64,000 nucleotides of DNA from Kaustia mangrovi (GCF_015482775.1 NZ_CP058214.1:4082501-4146500), one strand, 5' to 3'; numbered from the stretch's first letter, positions 10,584-19,240 are shown. Made by a program: numbers and translations. The notes: generated by a model not told the origin, from the letters alone.

Positions 10584-11200
10584 GGTTTCCTCCCTTGGGT
10601 TTCCTGCTTGACAGACTGAAGAAGCGCCTCCGCGACGGCCTGGCCGCCCTCGGGCACGATGATGGCGAGCGCGCGGGCGGGGGCGTCCCCGAAGGCGTCG
10701 CCGCGATGCTCCACCATGGCGTCGAAATAGAGACAGTCGCCCGGCGACAGCCGGTAGGTCCGGTCGCCGAACAGGAAGTTCACTTCGCCCTCGAGCACGT
10801 AGAACAGCTCCTGACCGGGATGGCGGAACCGTTCCTCGATCTCCAGATGGGGCTTCATCTCGATCACATAGGCCTCGATGCGTCGGTCCGACTTCCTGTA
10901 GGCGATGGCCTCGTAGGAATAGCCGCGGCCCGCTCCGTCGCGTGCGACGGAGAGGCGGTCGTCGGCGCGGACCAGCGAGATCGGCTCGGGCACGCCGATG
11001 GCGTTGACGATCTCGCCCGGCGGCACGCCGTATTCGGAGGCGAGACGCGTCAGCAGCGCGATGGACGGGGCGGCGACGTCGCGCTCCACCTTCGACAGAT
11101 GCCCCTTGGTGCTGCCGACATTGGCGGCCACCTGCTCAAGGCTCTTGCCGAGGCTGGTCCGAAGGTGCCTGAGGCGTTTTCCGAGGCTCGATCCACTCAT
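10580..11200 (-). CDS. XRE-cupin transcriptional regulator of the TRAP/mevalonate operon
   Basis: 206 aa. N-terminal helix-turn-helix (about 8-65; LGKSLEQVAANVGSTKGHLSKVE) and C-terminal cupin barrel (about 110-185; GQELFYVLEGEVNFLFGD), which normally binds the inducing small molecule. It is the first gene of the leftward operon and its stop overlaps the dctP start, so it is co-transcribed with the genes it should control. GTTTC/GAAAC repeats directly before its start codon look like its own operator. The natural inducer is presumably mevalonate or HMG-CoA (inference). Confidence 0.9.
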   Translation of the reverse strand: MSGSSLGKRLRHLRTSLGKSLEQVAANVGSTKGHLSKVERDVAAPSIALLTRLASEYGVPPGEIVNAIGVPEPISLVRADDRLSVARDGAGRGYSYEAIAYRKSDRRIEAYVIEMKPHLEIEERFRHPGQELFYVLEGEVNFLFGDRTYRLSPGDCLYFDAMVEHRGDAFGDAPARALAIIVPEGGQAVAEALLQSVKQETQGRKP

Positions 11201-11230
11201 GTTTCATGATGTTTCATAAAAGGAAACATC
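11199..11230 (-). promoter_or_regulatory. Probable operator of the XRE-cupin regulator
   Basis: ATGTTTC occurs at 11199-11205 and 11209-11215, and its complement GAAACAT at 11223-11229. The inner pair forms an 8-bp perfect inverted repeat (GATGTTTC / GAAACATC, spacer 7). It abuts the regulator's start codon and would cover the 5' leader of the six-gene operon, suiting autorepression. A convincing -35/-10 pair was not identified upstream. Confidence 0.6.
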
Positions 11231-11350
11231 TGTCTATATGCGGCGCATCATGGATTGCGTTGCGTTGCAAAACAGGTCGCAACATCAGCATGTTGAGTGA
11301 AATTTCCGAGACGATATCGAGGCGCCTTGGGGCGCCCGGCCCGGACGGCA

Positions 11351-12253
11351 TCAGGGCTGGAGCAGGCCCTCGGGCACCATGCGCGCCACGTGCCGGAGCT
11401 TGTCGGGGTTGCGCGTCACATAGACAGCCGCGATCCGGCCGCCTGCGATTTCGAGCGCCGTCGTCTGCAGCGTGCCGTCATGCTCGACCGTGGCCCAGCC
11501 GGGCAGGCCGTTGATGGTGCAGGGCGCGGCCCAGAGCGGGCCGGTACGGTCGGCCTTGCGCGCAAGGCCCGCATAGAAGCGCGCGATCTTGTCGGCGCCG
11601 GTGACGGGGCGCAGCGTGGAGCGCTTGCGGCCGCCGCCATCGCCGTGGAGGGTCGCCGTCTCCGCCAGGATGTCGCGCAAGGTCGCCATGTCGCCACTGT
11701 GCGAGGCGGCGAAGAAGGCCTGCGAGAGCCGCGCCCCCTCGTCCTCGTCGACGTTGAAGCGGGGGCGTTCCGTCTCGATATGGCTTCGCGCGCGGCTGGC
11801 GAGTTGCCGGCAGGTCGCGGCGCTGCGATTGAGCGCCGCGGCGATCTCGTCGAAGCCCATGTCGAAGATGTCGTGCAGGATGAAGGCGGCACGCTCGAGC
11901 GGCGAGAGCCGCTCGAGCGCCAGCATGAGCGCGACGGAGACATCCTCCGCGACGGTGTCGCCGTGGGGATCGACGGCGGGGCCCGTCTCGATCAGCGGTT
12001 CAGGCAGCCACGGGCCGACATAGGTCTCCCGCCGGCTGCGTGCCGATTTCAGGCGGTCGAGGCACAGCCGCGTGACGATCCGCGACAGGAAGGCGCGCGG
12101 GTTCTCCACCGCCTCCCGGTCGCTTCCGTGCCAGCGCAGATAGGCGTCCTGCACCACGTCCTCGGCCTCCGCGACCGAGGAGAGCATGCGGTAGGCAAGC
12201 CCCTGCAGGTAGCCGCGATGGCGTTCGAACTCGTGCGGCGATGTCTCCGTCAT
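11351..12253 (-). CDS. sigJ: ECF41-type RNA polymerase sigma factor (SigJ-like) with SnoaL-like C-terminal domain
   Basis: 300 aa. Region 2 (about 5-75; YRMLSSVAEAEDVVQDAYLRW) and region 4 (about 110-165) are followed by a roughly 110-residue SnoaL/NTF2-like extension. That extension is the hallmark of ECF41 factors, which are controlled by their own C-terminus rather than by an anti-sigma factor. The start at 12253 (MTETSPHEFE) is chosen because the longer frame upstream overlaps the partner gene without conserved features. It lies 37 bp after an AhpD-like gene, the classic ECF41 partner, and is probably co-transcribed with it from a promoter that fits the ECF41 consensus. Confidence 0.92.
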   Translation of the reverse strand: MTETSPHEFERHRGYLQGLAYRMLSSVAEAEDVVQDAYLRWHGSDREAVENPRAFLSRIVTRLCLDRLKSARSRRETYVGPWLPEPLIETGPAVDPHGDTVAEDVSVALMLALERLSPLERAAFILHDIFDMGFDEIAAALNRSAATCRQLASRARSHIETERPRFNVDEDEGARLSQAFFAASHSGDMATLRDILAETATLHGDGGGRKRSTLRPVTGADKIARFYAGLARKADRTGPLWAAPCTINGLPGWATVEHDGTLQTTALEIAGGRIAAVYVTRNPDKLRHVARMVPEGLLQP

Positions 12254-12290
12254 GACACTCGATCCGGCTGTTGCTCCGCCCGCGACGGGG

Positions 12291-12761
12291 TCAGGCCTGG
12301 GCGGCCAGGCCGGCGTCGTCCCCGACCGGATGCAGCTTGCGGAACCCGATGGCGATCCGGTTCCAGACATTAATGCTCCCGATCATCAGTGTCAGCTTCA
12401 CGAGCTCCTCGTCGGTGAAGTGCTTGCGGGCCTCCTCGTAATCGGCATCCGGCGCATGGGTGTCGGCGATGCGGGTGAGCGCCTCCGTCCAGGCGAGGGC
12501 GGCGCGCTCGCGCGGGGTGAAAAGCGGCGATTCGCGCCAGGCGGAGAGCAGGTGCATGCGCTCGTCCGTCTCGCCGCCCGCGCGCGCGTCGGTGGTGTGC
12601 ATATGGATGCAGAAGGCGCAGCCATTGATCTGCGAGGCCCGTATCTTCACGAGCTCGTAGAGGCTGTGCTCGATCCCGCAATTGGCGACATAGCCCTCCA
12701 GCTTGCGCATGGCGTTGATCGCGTCCGGCGCGGCGGCGAAGGCATCCAGTCTGTGGTCCAT
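12291..12761 (-). CDS. Carboxymuconolactone decarboxylase (AhpD-like) family protein
   Basis: 156 aa, all-helical alkylhydroperoxidase-like fold. The redox CxxC-xxxH motif is visible as NGCAFCIHMHTTDAR (about residues 46-60). Such proteins reduce peroxides or act in unknown redox chemistry. The start at 12761 (MDHRLDAF) has GGAGACGAC just upstream; the in-frame extension is not conserved. It is the first gene of a two-gene unit with the ECF41 sigma factor and is likely its main target. Confidence 0.92.
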   Translation of the reverse strand: MDHRLDAFAAAPDAINAMRKLEGYVANCGIEHSLYELVKIRASQINGCAFCIHMHTTDARAGGETDERMHLLSAWRESPLFTPRERAALAWTEALTRIADTHAPDADYEEARKHFTDEELVKLTLMIGSINVWNRIAIGFRKLHPVGDDAGLAAQA

Positions 12762-12798
12762 CTGTCGTCTCCATTCAGCTTCACGGTTGTAGTGATGA

Positions 12799-12825
12799 GA
12801 CGAGACAGGGACCCTGCGTGTGACA
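12799..12825 (-). promoter_or_regulatory. ECF41-type promoter (TGTCACA-N16-CGTC)
   Basis: On the minus strand TGTCACA (12819-12825) is followed after exactly 16 nt by CGTC (12799-12802). These are the -35 and -10 elements described for ECF41 sigma factors. It lies about 38 bp upstream of the AhpD-like start codon and in the right direction, so the sigma factor probably transcribes this unit and itself. Confidence 0.75.
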
Positions 12826-12947
12826 TGGGGTCTGAACATTTTGTGCGCGCCGCCTATGGAGCCGGCCTTAAAACTCCTCTAAAACAGCGGACGGATCCAC
12901 GGGGCCGCGTTAGGGGCCATCAGCCACTCAGCCAGGGGACGCCCTCC

Positions 12948-13517
12948 ATGACCACCCTCATTGTCGGCATCGTCATCTTCTTCGGTCTTCACCTCGTTCC
13001 GCTGACGCCCCTGCGCGACAGCCTGATGGCCCGCATGGGCAAGGGCCCCTACAAGGGTGCCTTCTCTGTCGCCTCCCTTGTCGGGCTCGGCATCATGATC
13101 TGGGGGTTCGCCCAGACGCGCTACGGGCCGGCGGCGGCGGAGATCGTCTACTGGCCGCCCGTCTGGGGCCGGCATCTCACCATGCTTCTGGTGCTGCTCG
13201 CCTTCATCTCGCTGGCCATCTATCTCCACAAGGGCCGCATGAAGCGCTGGCTGAAACACCCCTTGGCCATCGCCATCGCGCTGTGGGCGACCGGACATCT
13301 CGTCTCCAACGGCGATCTGGGCTCGGTCCTGTTCTTCGGCGCCTTCCTCGTCTTCGGGCTTCTCGACATCGTTGTGCAGACCGCGCGCGGGCGTGTGGCG
13401 CAGTTTACCGTCAAGCCGCGCCATGACTACATCGCGCCGGTCGCGGGCATCGTCATGTACGCCGTGGTGCTCTATCTGCACCCCTGGCTGTTCGGCGCCA
13501 CGGTGGTGAATTTCTGA
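12948..13517 (+). CDS. nnrU: NnrU family membrane protein
   Basis: 189 aa with about five to six membrane spans; NnrU proteins share a domain with zeta-carotene isomerase (Z-ISO) and are linked genetically to NO and nitrite metabolism. The sequence shows the family pattern IVIFFGLHLVPLTPLRDSL at the start, then YGPAAAEIVYWPP, HPLAIAIALWATGHLVSNGDL and a final HPWLFG. The start ATG at 12948 is taken because the hydrophobic conserved region begins there; the long upstream frame is antisense to the AhpD-like gene. It may respond to the same signal as nnrS at the left end of the window. Confidence 0.9.
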   Translation: MTTLIVGIVIFFGLHLVPLTPLRDSLMARMGKGPYKGAFSVASLVGLGIMIWGFAQTRYGPAAAEIVYWPPVWGRHLTMLLVLLAFISLAIYLHKGRMKRWLKHPLAIAIALWATGHLVSNGDLGSVLFFGAFLVFGLLDIVVQTARGRVAQFTVKPRHDYIAPVAGIVMYAVVLYLHPWLFGATVVNF

Positions 13518-13536
13518 ACGGAAAGGGGGCGGGGCG

Positions 13537-14310
13537 TCAGCCCTCGCCCTCGGTCTCGATCTTCAGGATGTGGCCGCAGTGCTTGCAATGGACCGCATCG
13601 AGCTCGTGCCGGTTCAGGCCGCATTGCGGGCAGGTGTAGGAGAGCTTGCGCGGCCGGAAGATCGTCTGGGCCAGGCGCAGGAAGAGCGCGACGCCGACCA
13701 CCATGATCACGATGGAGAGCAGCCGGCCCACATCGCCGGTCAGGATGATGTCGCCGAACCCGGTCGTCGTCAGCGTGGTGACGGTGAAATAGAGCGCGTC
13801 CACATAGGTTTCGATGGCCGGGTTCTGGCCGTGCTGCAGGGTGAAGACGAGCGCCGTCACCAGGAAGATGAAGACGCCCAGATTGATCGAGCTGACGATC
13901 ACGTCCTCGTTGCGCTGGAAGAAGGGCGTGTCGCGCCTGAGATCGCGCATCACGTGATAGGAGCGCAACAGGCGCAGGGTGCGGAACACGCGCAGGAAGG
14001 CGAGATTGTGCGTGACGAAGGGCGCAAGCAGCAGCGAGGCGATCACCACGATATCGGCAATCGTGTAGGGCTGGCGCAGGAGCCTGATCCTGCTGGGCGC
14101 GATCCACAGCCGCGCCACAAGGTCCGCCAGCATCACGAGGCCGATGATGAAGTCGGCGACCAGAATCGCCGTCGACTGGCCGAACGGTGTGGTGACCACG
14201 AAGAAGGTGATGGCGACAAGATCGAAGCCGAGCAGCACATAGCGGAAGAATGCCGCACGGCGGCTGCGTCCGTTGTAGAGACGCTCGACTGTCGCCTTCA
14301 GGGTCTCCAC
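13537..14310 (-). CDS. Voltage-gated-type ion channel with C-terminal zinc ribbon
   Basis: 257 aa. Six predicted membrane spans: an S4-like helix rich in arginines (FLRVFRTLRLLRSYHVMRDL, about 105-125), then a re-entrant pore with TTLTTTGFGD (about 178-187) close to the potassium filter TxGYGD, and a last helix. After the pore domain come two CxxC pairs (CPQCG at about 231 and CKHCG at about 246) that would bind zinc in the cytoplasm. The GFGD variant of the filter makes potassium selectivity likely but not certain. It is convergent with nnrU, 19 bp apart. Confidence 0.88.
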   Translation of the reverse strand: METLKATVERLYNGRSRRAAFFRYVLLGFDLVAITFFVVTTPFGQSTAILVADFIIGLVMLADLVARLWIAPSRIRLLRQPYTIADIVVIASLLLAPFVTHNLAFLRVFRTLRLLRSYHVMRDLRRDTPFFQRNEDVIVSSINLGVFIFLVTALVFTLQHGQNPAIETYVDALYFTVTTLTTTGFGDIILTGDVGRLLSIVIMVVGVALFLRLAQTIFRPRKLSYTCPQCGLNRHELDAVHCKHCGHILKIETEGEG

Positions 14311-14413
14311 CGGTCTGCTGGCCTCCTAGCCTCCTGCCCGTCCCGTTCGCGCCCGGGGAGTTTGGCGGCCCCGCGCCCGGCTGGCAACTCGCAGCGCGGG
14401 GACCGGGCGCGGC

Positions 14414-14442
14414 AATTGAAGTGATAGCGGGTCTTGTATAAT
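14414..14442 (+). promoter_or_regulatory. Probable promoter of panB
   Basis: A perfect -10 hexamer TATAAT lies at 14437-14442, 86 bp before the panB start. Upstream, AATTGA (14414-14419) is 17 nt away and TTGAAG (14416-14421) 15 nt away as imperfect -35 elements. The AT-richness stands out in the GC-rich surroundings. Confidence 0.55.
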
Positions 14443-14528
14443 CTCACACCCGCACAGTGATCCCACCCTCCCATGATCGCTCCCGCGCTTGAAACAAGCG
14501 GAAAAGTGGGGCGAGGAGCTTGCAAGAC

Positions 14529-15347
14529 ATGTCCGTTCAGAAGCCCGTCAAGCGCATCAGCGCCCCCGATATTGCCGCGCGCAAGGGGGGCGAGCCCATC
14601 GTGTCGCTGACCGCCTACCACGCCCATACCGCCACGATTGCCGACGATCATTGCGATTTCCTGCTGGTCGGCGATTCGCTCGGCATGGTGATGCATGGCT
14701 ATGAGAGCACCGTGCCGGTTCCCCTGGAGCTCATGATCATGCACGGTCGCGCGGTGGTGCGCGGGTCCAAACGCGCGCTTGTCGTCGTCGACATGCCCTT
14801 CGGCTCCTACGAGGAGAGCCCCGCAATCGCCTTCCGCAATGCCGCCCGGATCATGAAGGAGACCAATTGCGGCGCGGTGAAGCTGGAGGGCGGCGCGCGC
14901 ATGGCCGAGACGATCCGCTTTCTCACCGAGCGTGGCATCCCGGTCATGGCGCATATCGGCCTGACGCCCCAGTCGATCAATGTGCTCGGCGGCTTCAAGA
15001 CGCAGGGACGCACGCGCGACCAGTGGGCGGCCATAGAGGAGGACGCCCGCGCCGTGGCCGAGGCGGGCGCCTTCGCCGTCGTGGTCGAGGCGGTGGCCGA
15101 GCCGCTCGCGGCGCGGATCACCCGGGACATCCCCATCCCGACCATCGGCATCGGCGCGTCCGCGCAGTGCGACGGGCAGGTGCTCGTCATGGAGGACATG
15201 CTGGGCCTGTCGCCGCGCGTGCCGAAATTCGTCAAGGAGTTCGGCAAGGTGGGCGAGGCCATCGAGGGCGCCATCAGGGCCTATGCCGACGAAGTGAGAG
15301 CCCGCAGCTTTCCCGCCGCGGACCACACCTACGGCGTCAAGGACTGA
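14529..15347 (+). CDS. panB: 3-methyl-2-oxobutanoate hydroxymethyltransferase
   Basis: First committed enzyme of pantothenate and CoA synthesis: adds a hydroxymethyl group from methylene-THF to 2-oxoisovalerate, giving ketopantoate. 272 aa, (beta/alpha)8 barrel. Signature segments are [40 protein letters not shown], and HIGLTPQ followed by GGFKTQG; the catalytic Glu is in VVEAV and the Mg ligands are Asp of GDSLG and its partners. The ATG at 14529 has GAGGAG about 9 nt upstream and is preferred to the TTG at 14520. panC is not adjacent. The 3' end overlaps the convergent small membrane-protein gene by 19 bp. Confidence 0.95.
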   Translation: MSVQKPVKRISAPDIAARKGGEPIVSLTAYHAHTATIADDHCDFLLVGDSLGMVMHGYESTVPVPLELMIMHGRAVVRGSKRALVVVDMPFGSYEESPAIAFRNAARIMKETNCGAVKLEGGARMAETIRFLTERGIPVMAHIGLTPQSINVLGGFKTQGRTRDQWAAIEEDARAVAEAGAFAVVVEAVAEPLAARITRDIPIPTIGIGASAQCDGQVLVMEDMLGLSPRVPKFVKEFGKVGEAIEGAIRAYADEVRARSFPAADHTYGVKD

Positions 15348-15763
15348 CGGGCGGGCTTGCGCCCGGCATGTGCGGAGGCCGCGCGGCGCAGCGCGTTGTG
15401 CTCGAGCGCGGCCAGAAGGGCCACCGCGAGCGCCTGGGCGGCGACGAACGCCACGCCGAGCCCGTTCGGCGCGATCCACCCCGCAAGGAGCAGGAGGGCG
15501 CTGCCGGCGACCCATCCGGCGTTGCCGGCGACGACGAGCCATGCGGCGGGCCCGGGGATCGGCCGGCAAAGGGCGACGACGGCCATGAAGGCGGCAATCG
15601 GGAACAGGATGGCGCCGGCATAGAAGAGAAGGGCAGGCGGGATCCGCGTTGCCTGTCCGATAAGGCCCGGGCCTGCCGTGAGGACGATGCCCATCGCGCT
15701 ACAGGTCGCGGCATCGGCGAGCAGAAGCGGCTTGAGGGCGAGCGGTGAGCGGATAGCGGTCAT
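15329..15763 (-). CDS. Small integral membrane protein of unknown function
   Basis: 144 aa with four predicted membrane helices (about 14-32, 40-62, 73-95, 103-125), short loops and a basic C-terminus. I do not recognise a named family. It starts at 15763 with AGGAGCACGAC before the ATG. It is divergent from an XRE regulator gene and the gap holds a perfect palindrome, so it is probably the regulator's target. The longer leftward frame reading through bamB and yfgM is a GC-rich shadow and was not used. Confidence 0.65.
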   Translation of the reverse strand: MTAIRSPLALKPLLLADAATCSAMGIVLTAGPGLIGQATRIPPALLFYAGAILFPIAAFMAVVALCRPIPGPAAWLVVAGNAGWVAGSALLLLAGWIAPNGLGVAFVAAQALAVALLAALEHNALRRAASAHAGRKPARQSLTP

Positions 15764-15875
15764 GTCGTGCTCCTTTCGAAACGGATCGGCCCGTCCAGGG
15801 TCCGGCAATCTTGCCGGAATACGGGCCGACCCCGTTGGCAGGGCCGACAGTCGGCCATTGCGTGAATAAGGTCGA

Positions 15876-15892
15876 TTACCTGTCAGGTAATT
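15876..15892. promoter_or_regulatory. 17 bp palindromic operator (ATTACCTG-T-CAGGTAAT)
   Basis: Perfect 8-bp arms around one central base, located in the divergent gap between the small membrane-protein gene and the XRE regulator gene, 37 bp before the regulator start chosen here. The context fits a binding site for the XRE protein controlling both genes. Confidence 0.65.
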
Positions 15893-15928
15893 GGTGCATG
15901 GATGGCGGAAGGGGTTAGTCTTGCCTCC

Positions 15929-16735
15929 ATGACCGGTCCCGTTCATCCCTTCGGCGCGCTTCTGCGCGACTGGCGCCACCGCCGGCGCATGAGCCAGCTC
16001 GACCTCGCGACCGACGCGGATATCTCGCAGCGGCATCTCAGCTTCCTCGAATCGGGCCGCTCGGCACCGAGCCGCGAGATGGCGCTGCATCTGGCCGAGC
16101 GGCTCGACATCCCCCTGCGCGACCGCAACAGGCTCCTCGCCGCCGCGGGCTTCGCGCCGGTCTATGGCCAACGCACCCTCGACGATCCGGGGCTGAAGGC
16201 GGCGCTTGAGGCCGTCGGCCAGCTCCTTGAGGCGCACGAGCCCTATCCCGCGCTCGCCGTCGACCGGCACTGGACGCTGGTGACCGGCAATCGCGCCGTG
16301 GCGCGCCTTCTGGCCGGTGTCGACGAGGCCCTGCTGGCGCCGCCGGTGAACGTGTTGCGCCTCAGCCTCCACCCGGACGGGCTGGCGCGGAGGATCGGGA
16401 ATTTCCGGGAGTGGAAGGCGCATGTGACCGACCGGCTCGCCCGGCAGATCGACAATTCGGGCGATCCCGCCCTGATCGCGCTTCTCGAGGAGTTGCAATC
16501 CTATCCCGTTCCGCCCGGCGCGAAGCCCTGGCGTGCGGGCGGACAGGCCGCCCATGGCGGCATCGCCGTGCCGCTGGAGCTTCGTGGCGAGGAGAGCGCG
16601 ATGTCGTTTCTCAGCACCACGACGGTGTTCGGCACGGCGCTCGATATCACGCTGTCGGAACTCGCCATCGAGTCCTTCTTCCCGGCCGACGCCGGCACCG
16701 CCGCGATATTGCGGCGCATGGCGGAGACGGCGTGA
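15929..16735 (+). CDS. XRE regulator with MmyB-like ligand-binding domain
   Basis: About 268 aa. N-terminal helix-turn-helix (LRDWRHRRRMSQLDLATDADISQRHLSFLESGRSAPS), then an MmyB-like/PAS-like domain (about 105-265; YPALAVDRHWTLVTGNRAVARLL), as in one-component regulators of short-chain dehydrogenases and membrane proteins. The ATG at 15929 (MTGPVHPFG) is preferred because family members start just before PFG; an ATG at 15902 in the same frame is the alternative and would add nine residues. Neither has an ideal ribosome site. It probably binds the palindrome at 15876-15892. Confidence 0.85.
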   Translation: MTGPVHPFGALLRDWRHRRRMSQLDLATDADISQRHLSFLESGRSAPSREMALHLAERLDIPLRDRNRLLAAAGFAPVYGQRTLDDPGLKAALEAVGQLLEAHEPYPALAVDRHWTLVTGNRAVARLLAGVDEALLAPPVNVLRLSLHPDGLARRIGNFREWKAHVTDRLARQIDNSGDPALIALLEELQSYPVPPGAKPWRAGGQAAHGGIAVPLELRGEESAMSFLSTTTVFGTALDITLSELAIESFFPADAGTAAILRRMAETA

Positions 16736-16936
16736 GGCGTGTCCGGCGCCTCGCGACGCGCATCCGCCGGGGATTTTCGCGCGTAACCGGTTGTGCAGCC
16801 CTTCGTTGCCATCATCCGGCCACCTATGTATCTTACGCGCCCAGTCATAGTGTCGGGCCGTCCGCGAAAAGCGGCCGGCCGCGAAGGCGCGCCGGCCTGC
16901 GCATCGAGCCGGTATCTGCGCCGAGGGAGTGTCAGT

Positions 16937-17671
16937 TTGAGCGAAGAGTCGCTTTTCCGCGAGGTCGACGAAGAGATCCGCCGCGAGCAGCTGAAGGCGC
17001 TGTGGGACCGTTTCGGCACCTATATCGTCGCAGCATGCGTTGCCGTCATTCTCGGTGTGGCCGCCTTCAAGGGCTGGCAATACTGGCAGCACCGCCAGGC
17101 GCTGGAGGCCGGGCAGGCCTATCTCGCCGCCGTCCAACTCGCCGAGCAGGGCAACGCCGAGGCGGCCTCGGCGGCGTTTGCGAAGCTCGCCGAGAGCGGC
17201 GACAGCGGATATGCGACACTGGCGCGCCTGCAGGAGGCCGCCTTCCTCGCCTCGAAGGGCGAGACCGACAAGGCGGTCGCCATCTTCGACGAGGTCGCCG
17301 CCCAGGAGGGAACGACCCCTGTGCTCGCCAATCTCGCGCGGGTGCGCGCCGGGCTCCTGCTCGTCGACAGCGCGCCGGTGGAGGAGCTGCGCAACCGCGT
17401 CGGCGATCTCGACGTGGAGGGCAATCCGTGGCGTAACGAGGCCCGGGAGGTTCTCGCGCTCGGGGCCTATCGTGCCAGCGACCTTGAAACGGCCGATAAA
17501 CTCTTCAATGAGATCCTTGCCGATCCCAGGGCGCCTTTCGGCCTGCGCCAGCGCGCGCAGATCATGCTGGCCCTGATCGCGCCGAAGATCGGCGGCCAGA
17601 GTGCCGGCGCCTCGGGCGAAGAGACGGCATCCGATGAGGACGCAGCCGCCGGGGATGCTGCCTCGCAGTAG
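16937..17671 (+). CDS. YfgM-like membrane-anchored TPR protein
   Basis: 244 aa. A short cytoplasmic segment (LFREVDEEIRREQLKALWDRFG) precedes one membrane helix (about 27-47), then TPR-like repeats extend to about 215, with an acidic C-terminal tail. YfgM-type proteins act at the Sec translocon with periplasmic chaperones and sit beside bamB and der in many bacteria, as here. The start is a TTG at 16937 with GAGGGA 8 nt upstream; the upstream frame extension has no conserved residues. Confidence 0.88.
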   Translation: MSEESLFREVDEEIRREQLKALWDRFGTYIVAACVAVILGVAAFKGWQYWQHRQALEAGQAYLAAVQLAEQGNAEAASAAFAKLAESGDSGYATLARLQEAAFLASKGETDKAVAIFDEVAAQEGTTPVLANLARVRAGLLLVDSAPVEELRNRVGDLDVEGNPWRNEAREVLALGAYRASDLETADKLFNEILADPRAPFGLRQRAQIMLALIAPKIGGQSAGASGEETASDEDAAAGDAASQ

Positions 17672-17725
17672 GTTTTCGGGGACGGGGCGCCAGGTAACCG
17701 AGTTCAGGAAGGGGACGCAAGACCC

Positions 17726-19060
17726 ATGGCCGCGAGGACATATAACAGGCGGACCGCAACGCTGATGCGCGCGGCAATGCTGACGGCGGGCGTTGCCCTG
17801 CTGGCAGGCTGCTCGTCGCTGTCGAACATGTTCGACAGCCATGACGACACCATCCTCCCCGGCAAGCGCGAGAGCGTGATGCCGGACGCCAACGGGCTGA
17901 AGACCGATCCCGCCCTGGAAGCGAACCCTGTCGTCGTGCCCGCCGCGCAGACCAACGGCGACTGGGCCCAGCCCGGCGGCACGCCGACGAACTCGCTGCA
18001 CAATCTGGCGCTGTCCGGCGCGCTCCAGCAGGCCTGGGCGGTAGAGGCCGGCGAGGGATCCGATTCCGACGGCCGCCTCGTGGCCTCGCCCATCGTGGTC
18101 GGCGGGCGCATCTATGTGCTCGATACGCTGGCGACGGTGCGCGCCTTCAACGCCAGCTCCGGCGCCCTTCTGTGGACCCGCTCGCTCGCCCCGGAAGGCG
18201 AGGATCCCGACGGTGCGTTCGGCGGCGGGCTCGCCTCCGACGGGTCGCGCATCTATGCCACGACCGCCTTCGGCGACATCCTGGCGCTCGACGCCAACTC
18301 CGGCAACGAGATCTGGCGCCGGCCGGGGGAGGTGCCGTTCCGCGACGCCCCGACGGTCGTGGGCGGCCGGCTCTTCGCCTCGTCGGTCAACAACGAGGTT
18401 GTCGCGCTTTCCACCGGCGACGGCAAGGAGCAGTGGACGTTCCAGGGCGTGGGCGAGCAGGCCTCGGTCATCTCCAGCACCAGCCCGGCGGTCTCCAACG
18501 GCATGGTGGTCGTGCCGACGACATCGGGCGAGCTGATCGCGTTCCGCGCGAGCGACGGCATTCCGCGCTGGGGCGACGCGCTGTCGTCGGCTGGAGGCCT
18601 CAGCTCCATCGCAAGCCTCAGCAACATCGCCGGGCGCCCGGTCATCGACCGCGGCGCCGTCTTCGCCATCGCCCATTCGGGCCGCATGGGCGCGTTCCGG
18701 CTGGAGACCGGCGAGCGCCTGTGGGTGGAGGACGTGTCCGGCACCCAGACGCCGTGGGTTGCGGGCGACTATGTGTTCGTCCTCGCCGGCGATACGACGC
18801 TTGCCGCGGTGTCGCGCAAAGACGGCAAGGCGCGCTGGAAGACGGCCCTGCCATCGGGCCAGGTCTGGAGCGGGCCGGTCATGGGCGGCGGCAAGCTGAT
18901 CCTGGTGTCCTCCACCGGCCAGCTCGCCCAGGTTTCCCCGCAGACCGGCAAGATCCTGAGCCAGAAGACCCTCGACCGCCCGATCTACATCACGCCGGTC
19001 ATCGCCAACAACACGCTCTATGTTCTCACAGACGACGGCACGCTGATCGCGTTGCGCTGA
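17726..19060 (+). CDS. bamB: Outer membrane assembly lipoprotein BamB-like, PQQ-type beta-propeller
   Basis: 444 aa. The N-terminus is a lipoprotein signal (basic residues, then AGVALLAGCSSLSN; lipobox Cys at about residue 29). The rest is an eight-bladed PQQ-like propeller with recurring motifs such as YVLDTLATVRAFNASSGALLWT and VVALSTGDGKEQW. As in the BAM complex, it should help fold outer-membrane beta-barrels from the periplasmic side. The ATG at 17726 follows GGAAGGGG. It lies between yfgM-like and der, the standard order. Confidence 0.9.
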   Translation: MAARTYNRRTATLMRAAMLTAGVALLAGCSSLSNMFDSHDDTILPGKRESVMPDANGLKTDPALEANPVVVPAAQTNGDWAQPGGTPTNSLHNLALSGALQQAWAVEAGEGSDSDGRLVASPIVVGGRIYVLDTLATVRAFNASSGALLWTRSLAPEGEDPDGAFGGGLASDGSRIYATTAFGDILALDANSGNEIWRRPGEVPFRDAPTVVGGRLFASSVNNEVVALSTGDGKEQWTFQGVGEQASVISSTSPAVSNGMVVVPTTSGELIAFRASDGIPRWGDALSSAGGLSSIASLSNIAGRPVIDRGAVFAIAHSGRMGAFRLETGERLWVEDVSGTQTPWVAGDYVFVLAGDTTLAAVSRKDGKARWKTALPSGQVWSGPVMGGGKLILVSSTGQLAQVSPQTGKILSQKTLDRPIYITPVIANNTLYVLTDDGTLIALR

Positions 19061-19240
19061 CGCTGCGGAACGCATCGGGCGGCCCCGGTGTGCCCGATGC
19101 CCCATAGCGATCATGACGCATTGTCGGCGCTGCCGGCGGCACCTTCCGGCGTCCCGCACGACGCGGCACTTGCGCTTTTGCCCGGCGGGGCATAAGGAGC
19201 GCGGACGCGGAAACGTACCCGCCAACCGGTCTGGAAGGTC

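Noticed and set aside
15329-19225. A 1298-codon open frame on the minus strand across bamB, yfgM-like and the XRE gene
   Set aside because: Composition is that of an antisense shadow in GC-rich DNA: low-complexity, rich in Arg, no domain order, and it lies over three well supported genes. Only the last 144 codons (from 15763) were kept as a separate gene.
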